Assembly: GCF_023824315.1 (NCBI RefSeq)
Contig: NZ_CP098732.1
Coordinates: forward strand, 930,001 to 994,000
Reading direction: 5' to 3'
DNA from: Acinetobacter tibetensis
Lineage (GTDB): Bacteria > Pseudomonadota > Gammaproteobacteria > Pseudomonadales > Moraxellaceae
Length of the DNA stretch: 64,000 bases
This document shows, piece after piece, positions 30,277 to 38,503 of this stretch (position 1 is its first letter; each line of letters opens with the position of its first letter). The notes beneath the pieces are model-generated. The model searched no databases. It was not told the DNA's origin and saw nothing but the letters and a program-made list of their open reading frames with translations. A program made the position numbers and the translations under genes.

Positions 30277-30363
30277 GGAATTGATGAAACAATATGCACT
30301 TGAATGCTTTAACCGTATTTTTTACTTGTCTAAAATGGAAAAGCTTAGTATTCTTGCGCACAT

Positions 30364-30453
30364 GGAAGCGTGGCAGAGCGGTTTAATGCACCGGTCTTGA
30401 AAACCGACGAGGGTGTGAGTCCTCCGTGAGTTCGAATCTCACCGCTTCCGCCA
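30364..30453 (+). tRNA. tRNA-Ser (anticodon UGA)
   Basis: 90 nt with encoded CCA. The acceptor is GGAAGCG/CGCTTCC, the anticodon loop CTTGAAA (anticodon TGA), and the long variable arm of a class II tRNA (GAGGGTGTGAGTCCTCC region) is present with T arm GAGTTCGAATCTC. Accessory remnants follow directly downstream. Confidence 0.96.
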
Positions 30454-30459
30454 AATTCA

Positions 30460-30494
30460 AAAAGCCCCTATATCAATATAGGGGCTTTTTTATT
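30460..30494 (+). terminator. Terminator after tRNA-Ser
   Basis: AAAAAGCCCCTATAT, short loop, ATATAGGGGCTTTTTT: a strong stem with T run directly after the tRNA. Confidence 0.88.
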
Positions 30495-30860
30495 GTCTAT
30501 CATTTTGTAAAGAATGGTCACTACATCAAATTTTGGATTGAATTGGCTTCTTTTAGCCGTATTTAGAAGATTAAGGAATGTAGTTTAAAAAACTGTATTT
30601 AAATCTGACTATATTCTTATTCAAACATTTCATAATTCTAAATAATTTCAATTATTCATTCTTTTAGCTGACTTGACGCTCTACACCGTGCAGATGATCT
30701 CCTTAGCCTGCTGACCTACATCGTCAGTGGATTTTGACAGACCCATAAACAAAGACAATATGTGAAACCTCATTTTACATGTTGTGGAGCAGCTAGTCCC
30801 TCTTTTTTTGTGGCAGGGCTGAGGGGGCACCTTCGGGTGTGCTGATTCTTAGGTTCAGTC
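30495..30860. other. Intergenic stretch without recognisable gene
   Basis: About 365 bases between the tRNA-Ser terminator and an IS5-family end. I see no gene, only scattered stops in all frames. Confidence 0.5.
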
Positions 30861-31150
30861 GGCTTTGTTGCACAAAGATTTAAAGATTAGATTTACCCTA
30901 AGCAACTCAGGTTTAAGTGACAACTTGGGTATGAGGTCGGCCTAATTCCGTAAATTTATTGAGTACGGCCACACGGGCATGAATCCCATTCACTTGGCTT
31001 TGAAAGTTCCTAGCACTGAGTTTATCTCCCAATAATTTGATGCAATGCATCTTGGTTTCTACCAAGCTTCGCCTATTATACCCAGACCATTTTTCCAAAT
31101 CGTTCTTCCTAGTCCATTTGATTGTTTTCAGTAATTCATTTCTCTCTAAA
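30861..31150 (-). mobile_element. IS5-family insertion sequence remnant
   Basis: Begins with GGCTTTGTTGCACAAA, the terminal repeat common to Acinetobacter IS5/IS903-type elements. Minus-strand text from 31098 to 30913 gives the transposase C-terminus (RRSLVETKMHCIKLLGDKLS and IHARVAVLNKFTELGRPH). The upstream two-thirds of the transposase gene and the other end are absent, so the copy is dead. Confidence 0.75.
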
Positions 31151-31271
31151 TATCCCAGTTTTTTGTTTTTTTCAAGGCTTCGTATTTTCTCTTGGTAGAA
31201 TCACTGCATGCACATGTCGGTCTGCAATGAACTATTGGCAGTGTTTCGTGTTATAAGCTCCATAGATATAT

Positions 31272-31478
31272 TTGTTCGTGACTTCGTTGAGGCTAAAAGG
31301 AGAAAAGCTACTCTCTACCGAATACAGAAATGTACGCCAGAAAATAAACGTTGATTGCGGTAAAGGTCATATATGGAATCCTACTTTCCAGAGTATATTA
31401 TACAATGACTCTTGGTGTCCTACTTGTGCTGGTGTAGGTCGAAGAACTTATGGGAAACGTCTTAGAGTACAATCTTAA
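31272..31478 (+). pseudogene. Fragment of a zinc-ribbon-repeat protein
   Basis: 68 codons containing GEKLLSTEYRNVRQKINVDC, then CGKGHIWNPTF and DSWCPTCAG. This is one unit of a treble-clef repeat (a 'CxxGHxW...WCPxC' pattern) seen in larger proteins of unknown function, some associated with endonuclease domains. There is no good ribosome site and both ends of a normal protein are missing, so I treat it as a fragment. It lies among other remnants beside tRNA-Ser. Confidence 0.5.
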
Positions 31479-31584
31479 TCGCTAATGCGATTTAATGATT
31501 CGGCATGTTATTTTTGCTTGATTTATCGTCTATACGATTTTACGCTCTGGCTCCCTACAAATGAGGGAACCGTTGTTCAGTGAA

Positions 31585-31893
31585 TTAAATATTACTATCT
31601 AAAATATTCAAGGTATGTTTCCACGGATCATTTAAATAAATGAAGTTTTCATCAGAACTTTTGGGTGGATTATTGTGAATGAAATTCGAGAGTTGTTCTC
31701 GTTGATGCTGGGGTAAAGTTGAAACAATGCTCGAATTTTCAGCAATACTTGCTCCAATACTACTGATTACAGTATCTCTCACAGTAGTATCCTTATTATT
31801 TAAAGCTGTTAATACAGTAGATAACTCTTTTCCATTCAAAACTGATGTTGCCAAATAACTTGCTTCATTCGGCGTAATCCTACTTTGGCTCAA
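31585..31893 (-). pseudogene. C-terminal part of the HEAT-like membrane protein, separated by a frameshift
   Basis: 102 codons. The text SQSRITPNEASYLATSVLNG and VLTALNNKDTTVRDTVISSI (a HEAT-like helical repeat) continues the sense of the upstream gene directly. The two frames meet at AAATTTTGAGCC: one more T would fuse them. The only start is a TTG that overlaps the TGA stop, so it is either a shifted gene end or a coupled second gene. I favour a frameshift in a T run. Confidence 0.6.
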
Positions 31894-32531
31894 AATTTCA
31901 TTGCCTGAGTATCTTCCAATGATGGGTTAGTTGCAGAATAGGTTGAAATCAACGCTTGTTTTACTTTAGCTGACGTATCTGGGTTTGATTTCAATTCATT
32001 TACAGCTTCAGAAATTCGTTTACGTACTGCCTCATTTTCAGGCAATGAGCGTTTCAATTCATGTTCTTTTTCAGTTAGAAGCGAAGCATTATTAAGAGCA
32101 CCAAGCGCTGTACTTTGGACCTTTGGATCAGAACTCTTCAGATAAGGAATAATATCATCTGCAGCCTCAATAGGATTTAGAGCAGTCAATGAAATAAGGA
32201 TTCCACTTAAAGCTTGTGGATTAGATTCATTTTGTTTGAGCAGTTCAACTAAATTTTGAATTTTATCTTCTCGTGAATATGCCAGATTATCATTAATATC
32301 CATAAGATTCTGTGCCCATTTTGGTGGTGTACCGCTTGGCAGATTTTGCGAGTCAATCATTGAACCATCTTCAGTTTTGGTAGGGGCCATTGGATTATTT
32401 ATTTTATCCTTAGTGCTAACTTGCCCATCTAAATTTGCATTATTACTTTTTTTTGCATAAATGATGATCCCTACAAGAAATATCACTACTACCGAAATGC
32501 TGATATAAAGCATTTTACTGTTATTTTTCAT
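31890..32531 (-). CDS. Membrane-anchored HEAT-repeat-like protein, N-terminal part
   Basis: 213 residues to a TGA. An N-terminal helix (MLYISISVVVIFLVGIIIYA) anchors it facing the periplasm. A linker with Asn/Asp/Pro follows, then alpha-helical repeats of HEAT type (PIEAADDIIPYLKSSDPKVQ, STALGALNNASLL). AAAGG sits upstream of the ATG. Directly upstream on the same strand is a decayed papain-fold amidase gene, so this could be its immunity protein, a role inferred only from position and topology. The C-terminus appears to continue in the adjacent frame. Confidence 0.6.
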   Translation of the reverse strand: MKNNSKMLYISISVVVIFLVGIIIYAKKSNNANLDGQVSTKDKINNPMAPTKTEDGSMIDSQNLPSGTPPKWAQNLMDINDNLAYSREDKIQNLVELLKQNESNPQALSGILISLTALNPIEAADDIIPYLKSSDPKVQSTALGALNNASLLTEKEHELKRSLPENEAVRKRISEAVNELKSNPDTSAKVKQALISTYSATNPSLEDTQAMKF

Positions 32532-32559
32532 ACAACCTTTTATTTCAAGTCAATATACC

Positions 32560-33090
32560 CTTACCTGTGTGAATCACTTTCAAGTAAGAGCATTGTTAAA
32601 GCTTTAAGTTACGTTCGAGTAATTGTGAGTAATGAGCTGCCAAATGTCGTATTTGGGAAGCTGCCACCTAAATCGCCGTTACCTGTTTAGGTATATAGCC
32701 ATTTGACAAATGCATCACAGCGGAAAGAGCCTTTCTGCCAAGTATATGAAGTACATGTACCACTTGAACTATACGATGAGCATACCTGTACAGCAGGATT
32801 GGCAGTTAAGGATCAAAGTTATAAGAAACATGAGGCTTTTGTTGAGTAGAAAGTGTGTTGATCTGATTGGTTGCTGAAGTATATGGTGATTTCTAAGTGA
32901 ATTTTGACTTAGCTTTAGCTCCCCAATATGTATCTACTTTGAAGCCTGAAACAGTTACGTTTTGAACCACGTTCGCATAGGCTGTAGCATTCATAACTTG
33001 GGCAACATTGTTAGATGAAGCAAGGATACCTAAGTGCCCCAATGCACCAAAGCCAGTCACGGATAAATCACGTCTTAAGACATCGCCTAT
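32560..33090 (-). pseudogene. Decayed papain-fold (NlpC/P60- or YiiX-like) amidase gene
   Basis: On the minus strand from about 33090 one frame reads GDVLRRDLSVTGFGALGHLG, ILASSNNVAQVMNATAYANV and later KVDTYWGAKAKSKFT up to a TAG at 32893. After shifts, another frame gives GSFRCDAFVKWLYT, a stop, then TGNGDLGGSFPNTTFGSSL. The order 'GDVL...GHLGI...CDxFV' is the His-first, Cys-later arrangement of permuted papain-fold amidases related to cell-wall hydrolases. Stops and frameshifts show it is inactive. A HEAT-like membrane protein gene follows 30-60 bases downstream on the same strand. Confidence 0.55.
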
Positions 33091-33212
33091 CTAAAGGCTT
33101 ATTCAATAATATAATTATTCAGATGAATAAGCCTACACCATTAAACTCTTACGTTTTTCAAGATACGCTTCACTAAGTCAGCAGCTTCAACTTCATCTGG
33201 CAGTAAAAATAG

Positions 33213-34151
33213 TTAAAGTGAGAATGTATTGAGCATGAATTTATCTTGGCTTGAGGCTTGAGGTTTAGATAAACCAAAAGTTTTATAGCGTAATAAAATC
33301 ATTTCTGCCCAATTACGATGTGTCGCTGGTTCTAACATGGAGCCGTGGCTTTTAAATACACTTTTCGCATCTTGCGCTAAAATTTGCTGTGCTTCATTAA
33401 ATTCTTCGCTATTGATTTGAAAGGCGCGATGAATATATTCAATTTGTGAGGGATGAATGGCCGTTTTGGTATAAATGCCGTTATTCATATCTTGGCATAA
33501 TTCATCCATCAGCAATTGCGTGCGGTCAATATGTTCACATACGGGTGAACTGAGTTGAAAGCCCGCTGGAATAAATAAGCCTGCCAATTGTGCAATTAAC
33601 ATCCCCACTGGAGTTTGGTAAATCGTACTGTTTTTAGGGCGACGTAAATGTAAACAGGACAACAGGTCATTACCGCCAATTCTTAGACATAGGGTTTTAT
33701 GAAAGTCATATTTGAGTGCTTGATTAAGCTCCATATTATGACCCATATCAAAAATTTCTTTGGTTTCAAGCGTCGGCATCAGGTTGATATTGGGTGGCAA
33801 AATGTCCATCCACTGCTTTAAATCGTGCAGCGTAAACTTGGGTAAAATCATGCCACTATAGGTGTGATTTAAGTCCCAATCGACAATATGTTTCGCCATT
33901 TCAATATTTCTAGGGCGAATAAATATCGCAGGTGCTTTTAAGTTTGGCTGCTCTAAACGTTTTTGTAATAAGTGCTTTAAGTTGACCATGGCTGTTTGTA
34001 CATCTTTTTCCAACACGGCATCTTCTAAACAGACCGCAATAGACTTCAGTATCGGAAATTTAATGCCTTCAGTCACTTCCCATAATTGCTCATGGGTTGC
34101 AGGAATGTACATGGTTGCACCCAGCTCAATCGCATGTTGCAGTTGTTTCAT
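33213..34151 (-). CDS. CitE/HpcH-type aldolase of the Ter locus
   Basis: 312 residues, a TIM barrel of the HpcH/HpaI aldolase/citrate-lyase beta family: AVCLEDAVLEKDVQTAMVNL near residue 40, FIRPRN for the conserved Arg, LPKFT, LMPTLETKEIF, LRIGGNDLLSCLHLRR, and AIHPSQIEYIHRAF near the end. These enzymes cut or form C-C bonds in keto acids. It is the last of five overlapping genes (ATGA overlap with the previous one), an arrangement known from Ter stress loci and predicted to make a nucleoside-like product. The substrate is unknown. Confidence 0.82.
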   Translation of the reverse strand: MKQLQHAIELGATMYIPATHEQLWEVTEGIKFPILKSIAVCLEDAVLEKDVQTAMVNLKHLLQKRLEQPNLKAPAIFIRPRNIEMAKHIVDWDLNHTYSGMILPKFTLHDLKQWMDILPPNINLMPTLETKEIFDMGHNMELNQALKYDFHKTLCLRIGGNDLLSCLHLRRPKNSTIYQTPVGMLIAQLAGLFIPAGFQLSSPVCEHIDRTQLLMDELCQDMNNGIYTKTAIHPSQIEYIHRAFQINSEEFNEAQQILAQDAKSVFKSHGSMLEPATHRNWAEMILLRYKTFGLSKPQASSQDKFMLNTFSL

Positions 34152-35308
34152 TTATTTTTCTCGACTTTTTTTATCAGAGTCACTGCATGATATGGGCCTA
34201 ACTTGGCACCTAAAATATCTACGGCAATATTCCGTTCTTTGGCAAAATGCAGCAGTAATTGTACATGTGGATTGGATGGATCACGGATTAATATTTTTTC
34301 AGGAACGCGTCTTAATACAGCGCGCGTGGCTTCTGCAATGCTGGGCTTAATATGATTAATATTTTTAATCGCGTAAGTCTCAGATATCCAGTCAATGGTG
34401 TCTAAACAAATTTTTTGTTGTTTGAGTCGAATGTGATTATTCCAATTTGCCAAATCGCTATGCGGATGCTGTTGAATAAGATTTAATATTTTGTCGATAA
34501 ACTCAACTGAAATATCATACTGAGCCAGATGTTGATAGATTAAACAGCTATGCCAATTATTCGGATCGTAGCAATTTTTCTTTGCCAGATCGAAATCAAT
34601 TGTATCTTTTAAAATAGTTCGTGAGATTAAGCCTGAGATCACGGAACCTAGCATACCAAAAGGAATCAGCCAATCTTCACAACTGGCACTTAACCACGAA
34701 TAACCACCTAAATCGGCTAAGGTCACAAGGCGAGGAACCTCCCACCCTGCATCAAATAATGCCGGATAATCTGCCAAATTTTGGGTCAATTCTCGACAAA
34801 TTGCACCCTTACCCGTCCAGCCATCGACAAAAACAATATTTTCCGCGCCGTGTTGTTCGATAATCGCCTGCAATGCTGCAAAATCAATACCGCGATCACG
34901 GATAATACTAATCCCGTAATGCTCACAATCCTGATGCTTGTGAATATAGTGTTTAAGGAGTACACCTAAAGGGACGCCAGCGCGAACCAAGCTAACTAAA
35001 ATAATCGGTTGCTTGGGAAATCGAACCATCAGTGAGTTGCCAATCTTCTGCACATCACTTGCCAGACGTTCAGCACCTTGCTCAAAAGCGTATTCAAAAT
35101 GTCGCATTTGCTCATCTGAAGGTGGATGTTCAACACTAATCATTTGTGAATAGTGTTTTTTCCCAGATTGAATCAGATACTCTTTTTCAGCTACGGGTGT
35201 GGGGTCTATTTCATCAATATTGAGCAAGAAGGTCACATCTTCAGGTCGATAAGAGCCATGGAACCCCAGTGTTTGAAGACTAGATGCTAACGCATGGTTT
35301 TTATACAT
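34148..35308 (-). CDS. PRTase-type StiP protein with C-terminal Pelota-like domain
   Basis: 386 residues. The phosphoribosyltransferase core includes ILVSLVRAGVPLGVLLKHY and the PRPP-loop-like IVFVDGWTGKGAI near residue 155. The C-terminal part, VPEKILIRDPSNPHVQLLL to LGPYHAVTLIKK, is a Pelota-like RNA-binding domain. Databases call this family 'StiP', sometimes with cysteine-protease wording, from its link to tellurite/stress genes. It overlaps the HAD gene by 8 bases and the aldolase gene by 4. Biochemical role not established; a ribosyl or nucleobase transfer is the sensible inference. Confidence 0.82.
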   Translation of the reverse strand: MYKNHALASSLQTLGFHGSYRPEDVTFLLNIDEIDPTPVAEKEYLIQSGKKHYSQMISVEHPPSDEQMRHFEYAFEQGAERLASDVQKIGNSLMVRFPKQPIILVSLVRAGVPLGVLLKHYIHKHQDCEHYGISIIRDRGIDFAALQAIIEQHGAENIVFVDGWTGKGAICRELTQNLADYPALFDAGWEVPRLVTLADLGGYSWLSASCEDWLIPFGMLGSVISGLISRTILKDTIDFDLAKKNCYDPNNWHSCLIYQHLAQYDISVEFIDKILNLIQQHPHSDLANWNNHIRLKQQKICLDTIDWISETYAIKNINHIKPSIAEATRAVLRRVPEKILIRDPSNPHVQLLLHFAKERNIAVDILGAKLGPYHAVTLIKKVEKNK

Positions 35309-36080
35309 GTCCTAAATATCCTTTTGCCTGATGATCTTGTGCTAGATTTTGTACTAAAAATTTATCCAACTGACTATTTTTAGGCATACCAAACCAATCA
35401 CAGCAGCCTAAAAAGCCTGCATCAGACAAACTATCGCCCCAACCTAAAATGGCACGTTCGCGATTTGGGTCATATTTATTGATAAAAAATTCAACCGCTT
35501 TTTGTTTAGACACAAACTTGGGAAGAATGGCTAAATTATTGCCATTGATATGGACATAGCAGTGTTCAAGTACTTCAGCAGGTAACTGTTCAATCATTTG
35601 GTGCAGAAATAAAGGCGCAGGATCATTTTGCTTGGCAACGGTATAAATTTTCCCACCATTTTCTTGCATCGTCCACGTCCGAATTGAACCAAATGGTTTG
35701 GCATAATCGAGCAATAGCGCTGGCAATTCATCCAGTAACTCATCCAATTCAGCCGCCGCCTTGTGCTGGATGGCAAGCCATTCCTGATCAACCTGTTGAT
35801 CTGCCGCTAAAATGGTTCCACCATGTGAGCATACCGCACCATGCAGAAAAGGAAGATGTACCCGCTGCAAGCCTGCAACTGAGCGTGCAGTCACAGGAAT
35901 AACATCAGCAGATGCCAACAACCAATTCACAAAAATTTGCTGTTTGGGAAGCATATAAGACAGCGGCTCACCAAATTGATCTAGCGTGGCAATTTTATGT
36001 AGCGGTGTCGGGGGACTTTTACGATTTGTTTGAAACAGCGTGTCATCTAAGTCAACAAAAATTAACGGCTTAGGATTCAT
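35301..36080 (-). CDS. HAD-superfamily hydrolase of the Ter locus
   Basis: 259 residues. HAD motif I is FVDLDDTLFQTNRK (nucleophile and acid Asp) at residues 8-21, motif II region DVIPVTARSVAG near 55, and motif IV GWGDSLSDAGFLGCCDWFG near 225, with a cap between. It is likely a sugar-phosphate or nucleotide phosphatase. It overlaps the upstream PRTase gene by 11 bases and the downstream gene by 8, so all are made together. Confidence 0.85.
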   Translation of the reverse strand: MNPKPLIFVDLDDTLFQTNRKSPPTPLHKIATLDQFGEPLSYMLPKQQIFVNWLLASADVIPVTARSVAGLQRVHLPFLHGAVCSHGGTILAADQQVDQEWLAIQHKAAAELDELLDELPALLLDYAKPFGSIRTWTMQENGGKIYTVAKQNDPAPLFLHQMIEQLPAEVLEHCYVHINGNNLAILPKFVSKQKAVEFFINKYDPNRERAILGWGDSLSDAGFLGCCDWFGMPKNSQLDKFLVQNLAQDHQAKGYLGHV

Positions 36081-37203
36081 AACTAATAATTTCCAAATTT
36101 TTTATTTGTTCAAACAGGACAGGATCGACGCTATCTTGTGCTGTTTCAATGACCAATAAAACCCGATCAAACTGTTGATGTTTAACGTTATAGGCATAGT
36201 TATTAATATTCAGTCCATAATTGTCTTTAAATGCACAAATACTTTCAACGGCATGACCTTGTTTGATGGGAGAGCGCGTGGTTGAGCTGTAATAAACTTC
36301 CGCCCCTTGCTGCTCTAATTGCTCGGCAATTAGAAATGGAACCCAACTAAACTCACCCGAACCTAAGACCAAGATTTTTTCATGAGGCAAAGGCGGTTGA
36401 ATATTTTGCCAAGCGCTACAATCTAGAAAGGTTGGTTCGCGTCCCCAATCATGAGGAGCAATAATTTTTTGAGCTTGCTGCTGGGTTGAGCTGACATCGG
36501 GCATGTCAATGTCAATAGGTTGTTGGTTCGGCTGCCACTGCCAATGACCATGTAATAATGACACCACTTCAACTGGAATCCCTAAGTCATCAGTGACTAA
36601 ATGTTGTTCCGCCCAATTGACCAAGGTCACCAAAATAATCCGTTCAACCTGTTGTAAACCCGATTTTTTTAGGCTCAAGATTAAATTTCTAAAGGTCTTT
36701 CCTGTTGAAATTTCATCATCAATTAAAATGAGCGTTTTCGATGCAATAATATGTTGATGCTTAAGCGGATCATGACTGGATAAAATAAATTGATCTTGTG
36801 CATGGCTATGTTCTTCTAAAAACAAGCCTAAGGTCGGTAAGGTTTCAACGGGATGTCGCGTAGTGGTTAAAAAAATGGCATTTTGCCCAAAATCTTGTTT
36901 GAGTTCGCGATAAACGCCTGCCCCTAAACCCACTGCGGTCTCTGCCATACCAATCACGCTAATGGGGTAGGGCAAATCTTTAGGAATGATTGCAGCAAGG
37001 TCTTGATAACTTTTTTGCATTGCCGATGGTGCAACAGGGATATGTTTTCCAAGAACTTTAGAAACAAATAAGAATGCACGTTTGGGGTTAATTCTTTCTG
37101 CAAAACTGAGCAGATCATCCAATTTCCATTGTGGATGATGCTGATTCACAGTCACACTAATACGACCACGACTTAAATCAATATGTTTTATCAATGCGTA
37201 CAA
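36070..37203 (-). CDS. Phosphoribosyltransferase with TRSP domain, Ter locus
   Basis: 377 residues. The PRTase part has ISVIGMAETAVGLGAGVYRE near residue 85 and the PRPP-binding loop TLILIDDEISTGKTFRNLI near 155-175. The C-terminal TRSP part includes KILVLGSGEFSWVPFLIAEQ and VYYSSTTRSPIKQGHAV. This pairing with ATP-grasp and HAD genes is characteristic of Ter-linked biosynthetic operons. It overlaps the ATP-grasp gene by 13 bases. Confidence 0.85.
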   Translation of the reverse strand: MYALIKHIDLSRGRISVTVNQHHPQWKLDDLLSFAERINPKRAFLFVSKVLGKHIPVAPSAMQKSYQDLAAIIPKDLPYPISVIGMAETAVGLGAGVYRELKQDFGQNAIFLTTTRHPVETLPTLGLFLEEHSHAQDQFILSSHDPLKHQHIIASKTLILIDDEISTGKTFRNLILSLKKSGLQQVERIILVTLVNWAEQHLVTDDLGIPVEVVSLLHGHWQWQPNQQPIDIDMPDVSSTQQQAQKIIAPHDWGREPTFLDCSAWQNIQPPLPHEKILVLGSGEFSWVPFLIAEQLEQQGAEVYYSSTTRSPIKQGHAVESICAFKDNYGLNINNYAYNVKHQQFDRVLLVIETAQDSVDPVLFEQIKNLEIISYES

Positions 37204-38207
37204 TCCATTTTGAAACTTTGTGTAATGGGTAAAACTTGAACGAGGGGAACGAAGTCAGTATGTTGCAGTGTCAATTGCAATTTTTCAGCCATCAGTTCTG
37301 CAATTAAATTAATTCCAGTATGTTGTGTATAGGCAAAACCACCTGCGGGACGCGGGTTAATTTCTAAAATATGCCATACCCCCAGATCGTCTTGCTTAAA
37401 TTGAATATTGATCAATCCATCACATTGGAAATGTTGCACCAGAATTTTGCAGATTGCATGACAAGGATGCTCGATATAGCATTGCTGATAAAATTTAAAT
37501 TTAACACGGGTCACTAAGGCTAAAATTTGCCCATGGCTACAGGCAATATCCACGGAACATTCTTGTCCTGTTAAAAAAGGCATAATCAAATATTCAATAG
37601 GTTGATCTAATTGAGCATAGGCCTCTATAAATTGTTGCGTATTACACTGCGTATTGAGTTGAAATTGCTTAAAATATGAAACTTCATCTCGTAGTTGAAC
37701 AAAACCAGAACCATATACGCCGTACACAGGTTTTGCACAAATATGTGAATATTTTTTTTGATAATCATCAATCGCTTGCTTTAATCCAACGACATGATCC
37801 ACTTTTGCAGCAGGAATGTTTGGTAGGTTTAAAGCTTCACAAATTTCTCCGAATAGGAATTTATTGTTCATGTTTTCATGCTGTGCTATGCCAGTGGCAC
37901 CTGTCACCAGTTGAATATCATGCCGAGCAAATTCTTCACGAAATTTTTCAATAAATTGACTGTGTTTTCCACAAAACAGCAGTTGAATGGAATGCACTTT
38001 ACATTGTTCTAAAAGCCAATCTGCACTGTGTTCAACGGGAGGTTGTTGAAAAAAATAATCTGCGCAGAGTTTTAATTCTGGACGTTGTTTACTATGAGAA
38101 CAAAAAATCGTCAGATGGGCAGATAAATTTGAGCGTTTTAATAATTGAATAATGTCATTTTGACAGGAGTAACTTTCAGCAATCCAGATATTATAGTGCG
38201 ATTTCAC
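37191..38207 (-). CDS. ATP-grasp ligase-like enzyme, Ter locus
   Basis: About 338 residues from a GTG at 38207; the frame is open from a TTG at 38240, but homology-like text starts only at HYNIWIAESYSCQNDI. ATP-grasp features include ICAKPVYGVYGSGFVQL (nucleotide-binding Lys and glycine loop), YLIMPFLTGQECSVDIA, and the metal site WHILEINPRPAGGFAYTQHTG near the end. Such enzymes join a carboxylate to an amine using ATP. First gene of the leftward operon, probably transcribed from a promoter in the divergent region. Confidence 0.82.
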   Translation of the reverse strand: MKSHYNIWIAESYSCQNDIIQLLKRSNLSAHLTIFCSHSKQRPELKLCADYFFQQPPVEHSADWLLEQCKVHSIQLLFCGKHSQFIEKFREEFARHDIQLVTGATGIAQHENMNNKFLFGEICEALNLPNIPAAKVDHVVGLKQAIDDYQKKYSHICAKPVYGVYGSGFVQLRDEVSYFKQFQLNTQCNTQQFIEAYAQLDQPIEYLIMPFLTGQECSVDIACSHGQILALVTRVKFKFYQQCYIEHPCHAICKILVQHFQCDGLINIQFKQDDLGVWHILEINPRPAGGFAYTQHTGINLIAELMAEKLQLTLQHTDFVPLVQVLPITQSFKMDCTH

Positions 38208-38276
38208 AGTTGATTTGATCTCAATTTTCTTGAATAACAATTATTAATTTGTGCTTGTCATATATACCGCGTCGGG

Positions 38277-38306
38277 AATATATAGTTTTTTATGCTGTTG
38301 ATGCAA
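38277..38306 (-). promoter_or_regulatory. Possible promoter for the leftward Ter operon
   Basis: On the minus strand TTGCAT and TATATT are separated by 18 bases, ending about 70 bases before the GTG start of the ATP-grasp gene. It is a visual match only. Confidence 0.35.
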
Positions 38307-38409
38307 TAATTTTGTAAGACCTGATATGAAATTGCCAAAATTGATTAAAAAACTCAATTTTGCTATTGTGCTTAAAAAAAATATGTTAAAACATTAGGGG
38401 CTTATTTAA

Positions 38410-38445
38410 CTCGTTTTTTGACGAGCAATCTTAATTTTTTATATC
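38410..38445 (+). promoter_or_regulatory. Possible promoter with overlapping inverted repeat for the rightward Ter operon
   Basis: TTGACG and TATATC with a 16-base spacer, ending about 60 bases upstream of terA. The -35 box is part of the inverted repeat CTCGTTTTTTGACGAG, which could be a binding site for a regulator or simply a hairpin. Confidence 0.4.
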
Positions 38446-38503
38446 AATAATTCATGTGGTTAATGAATTAAAAGAAAATATTACAATATCATAAGAGGAT
38501 AAT

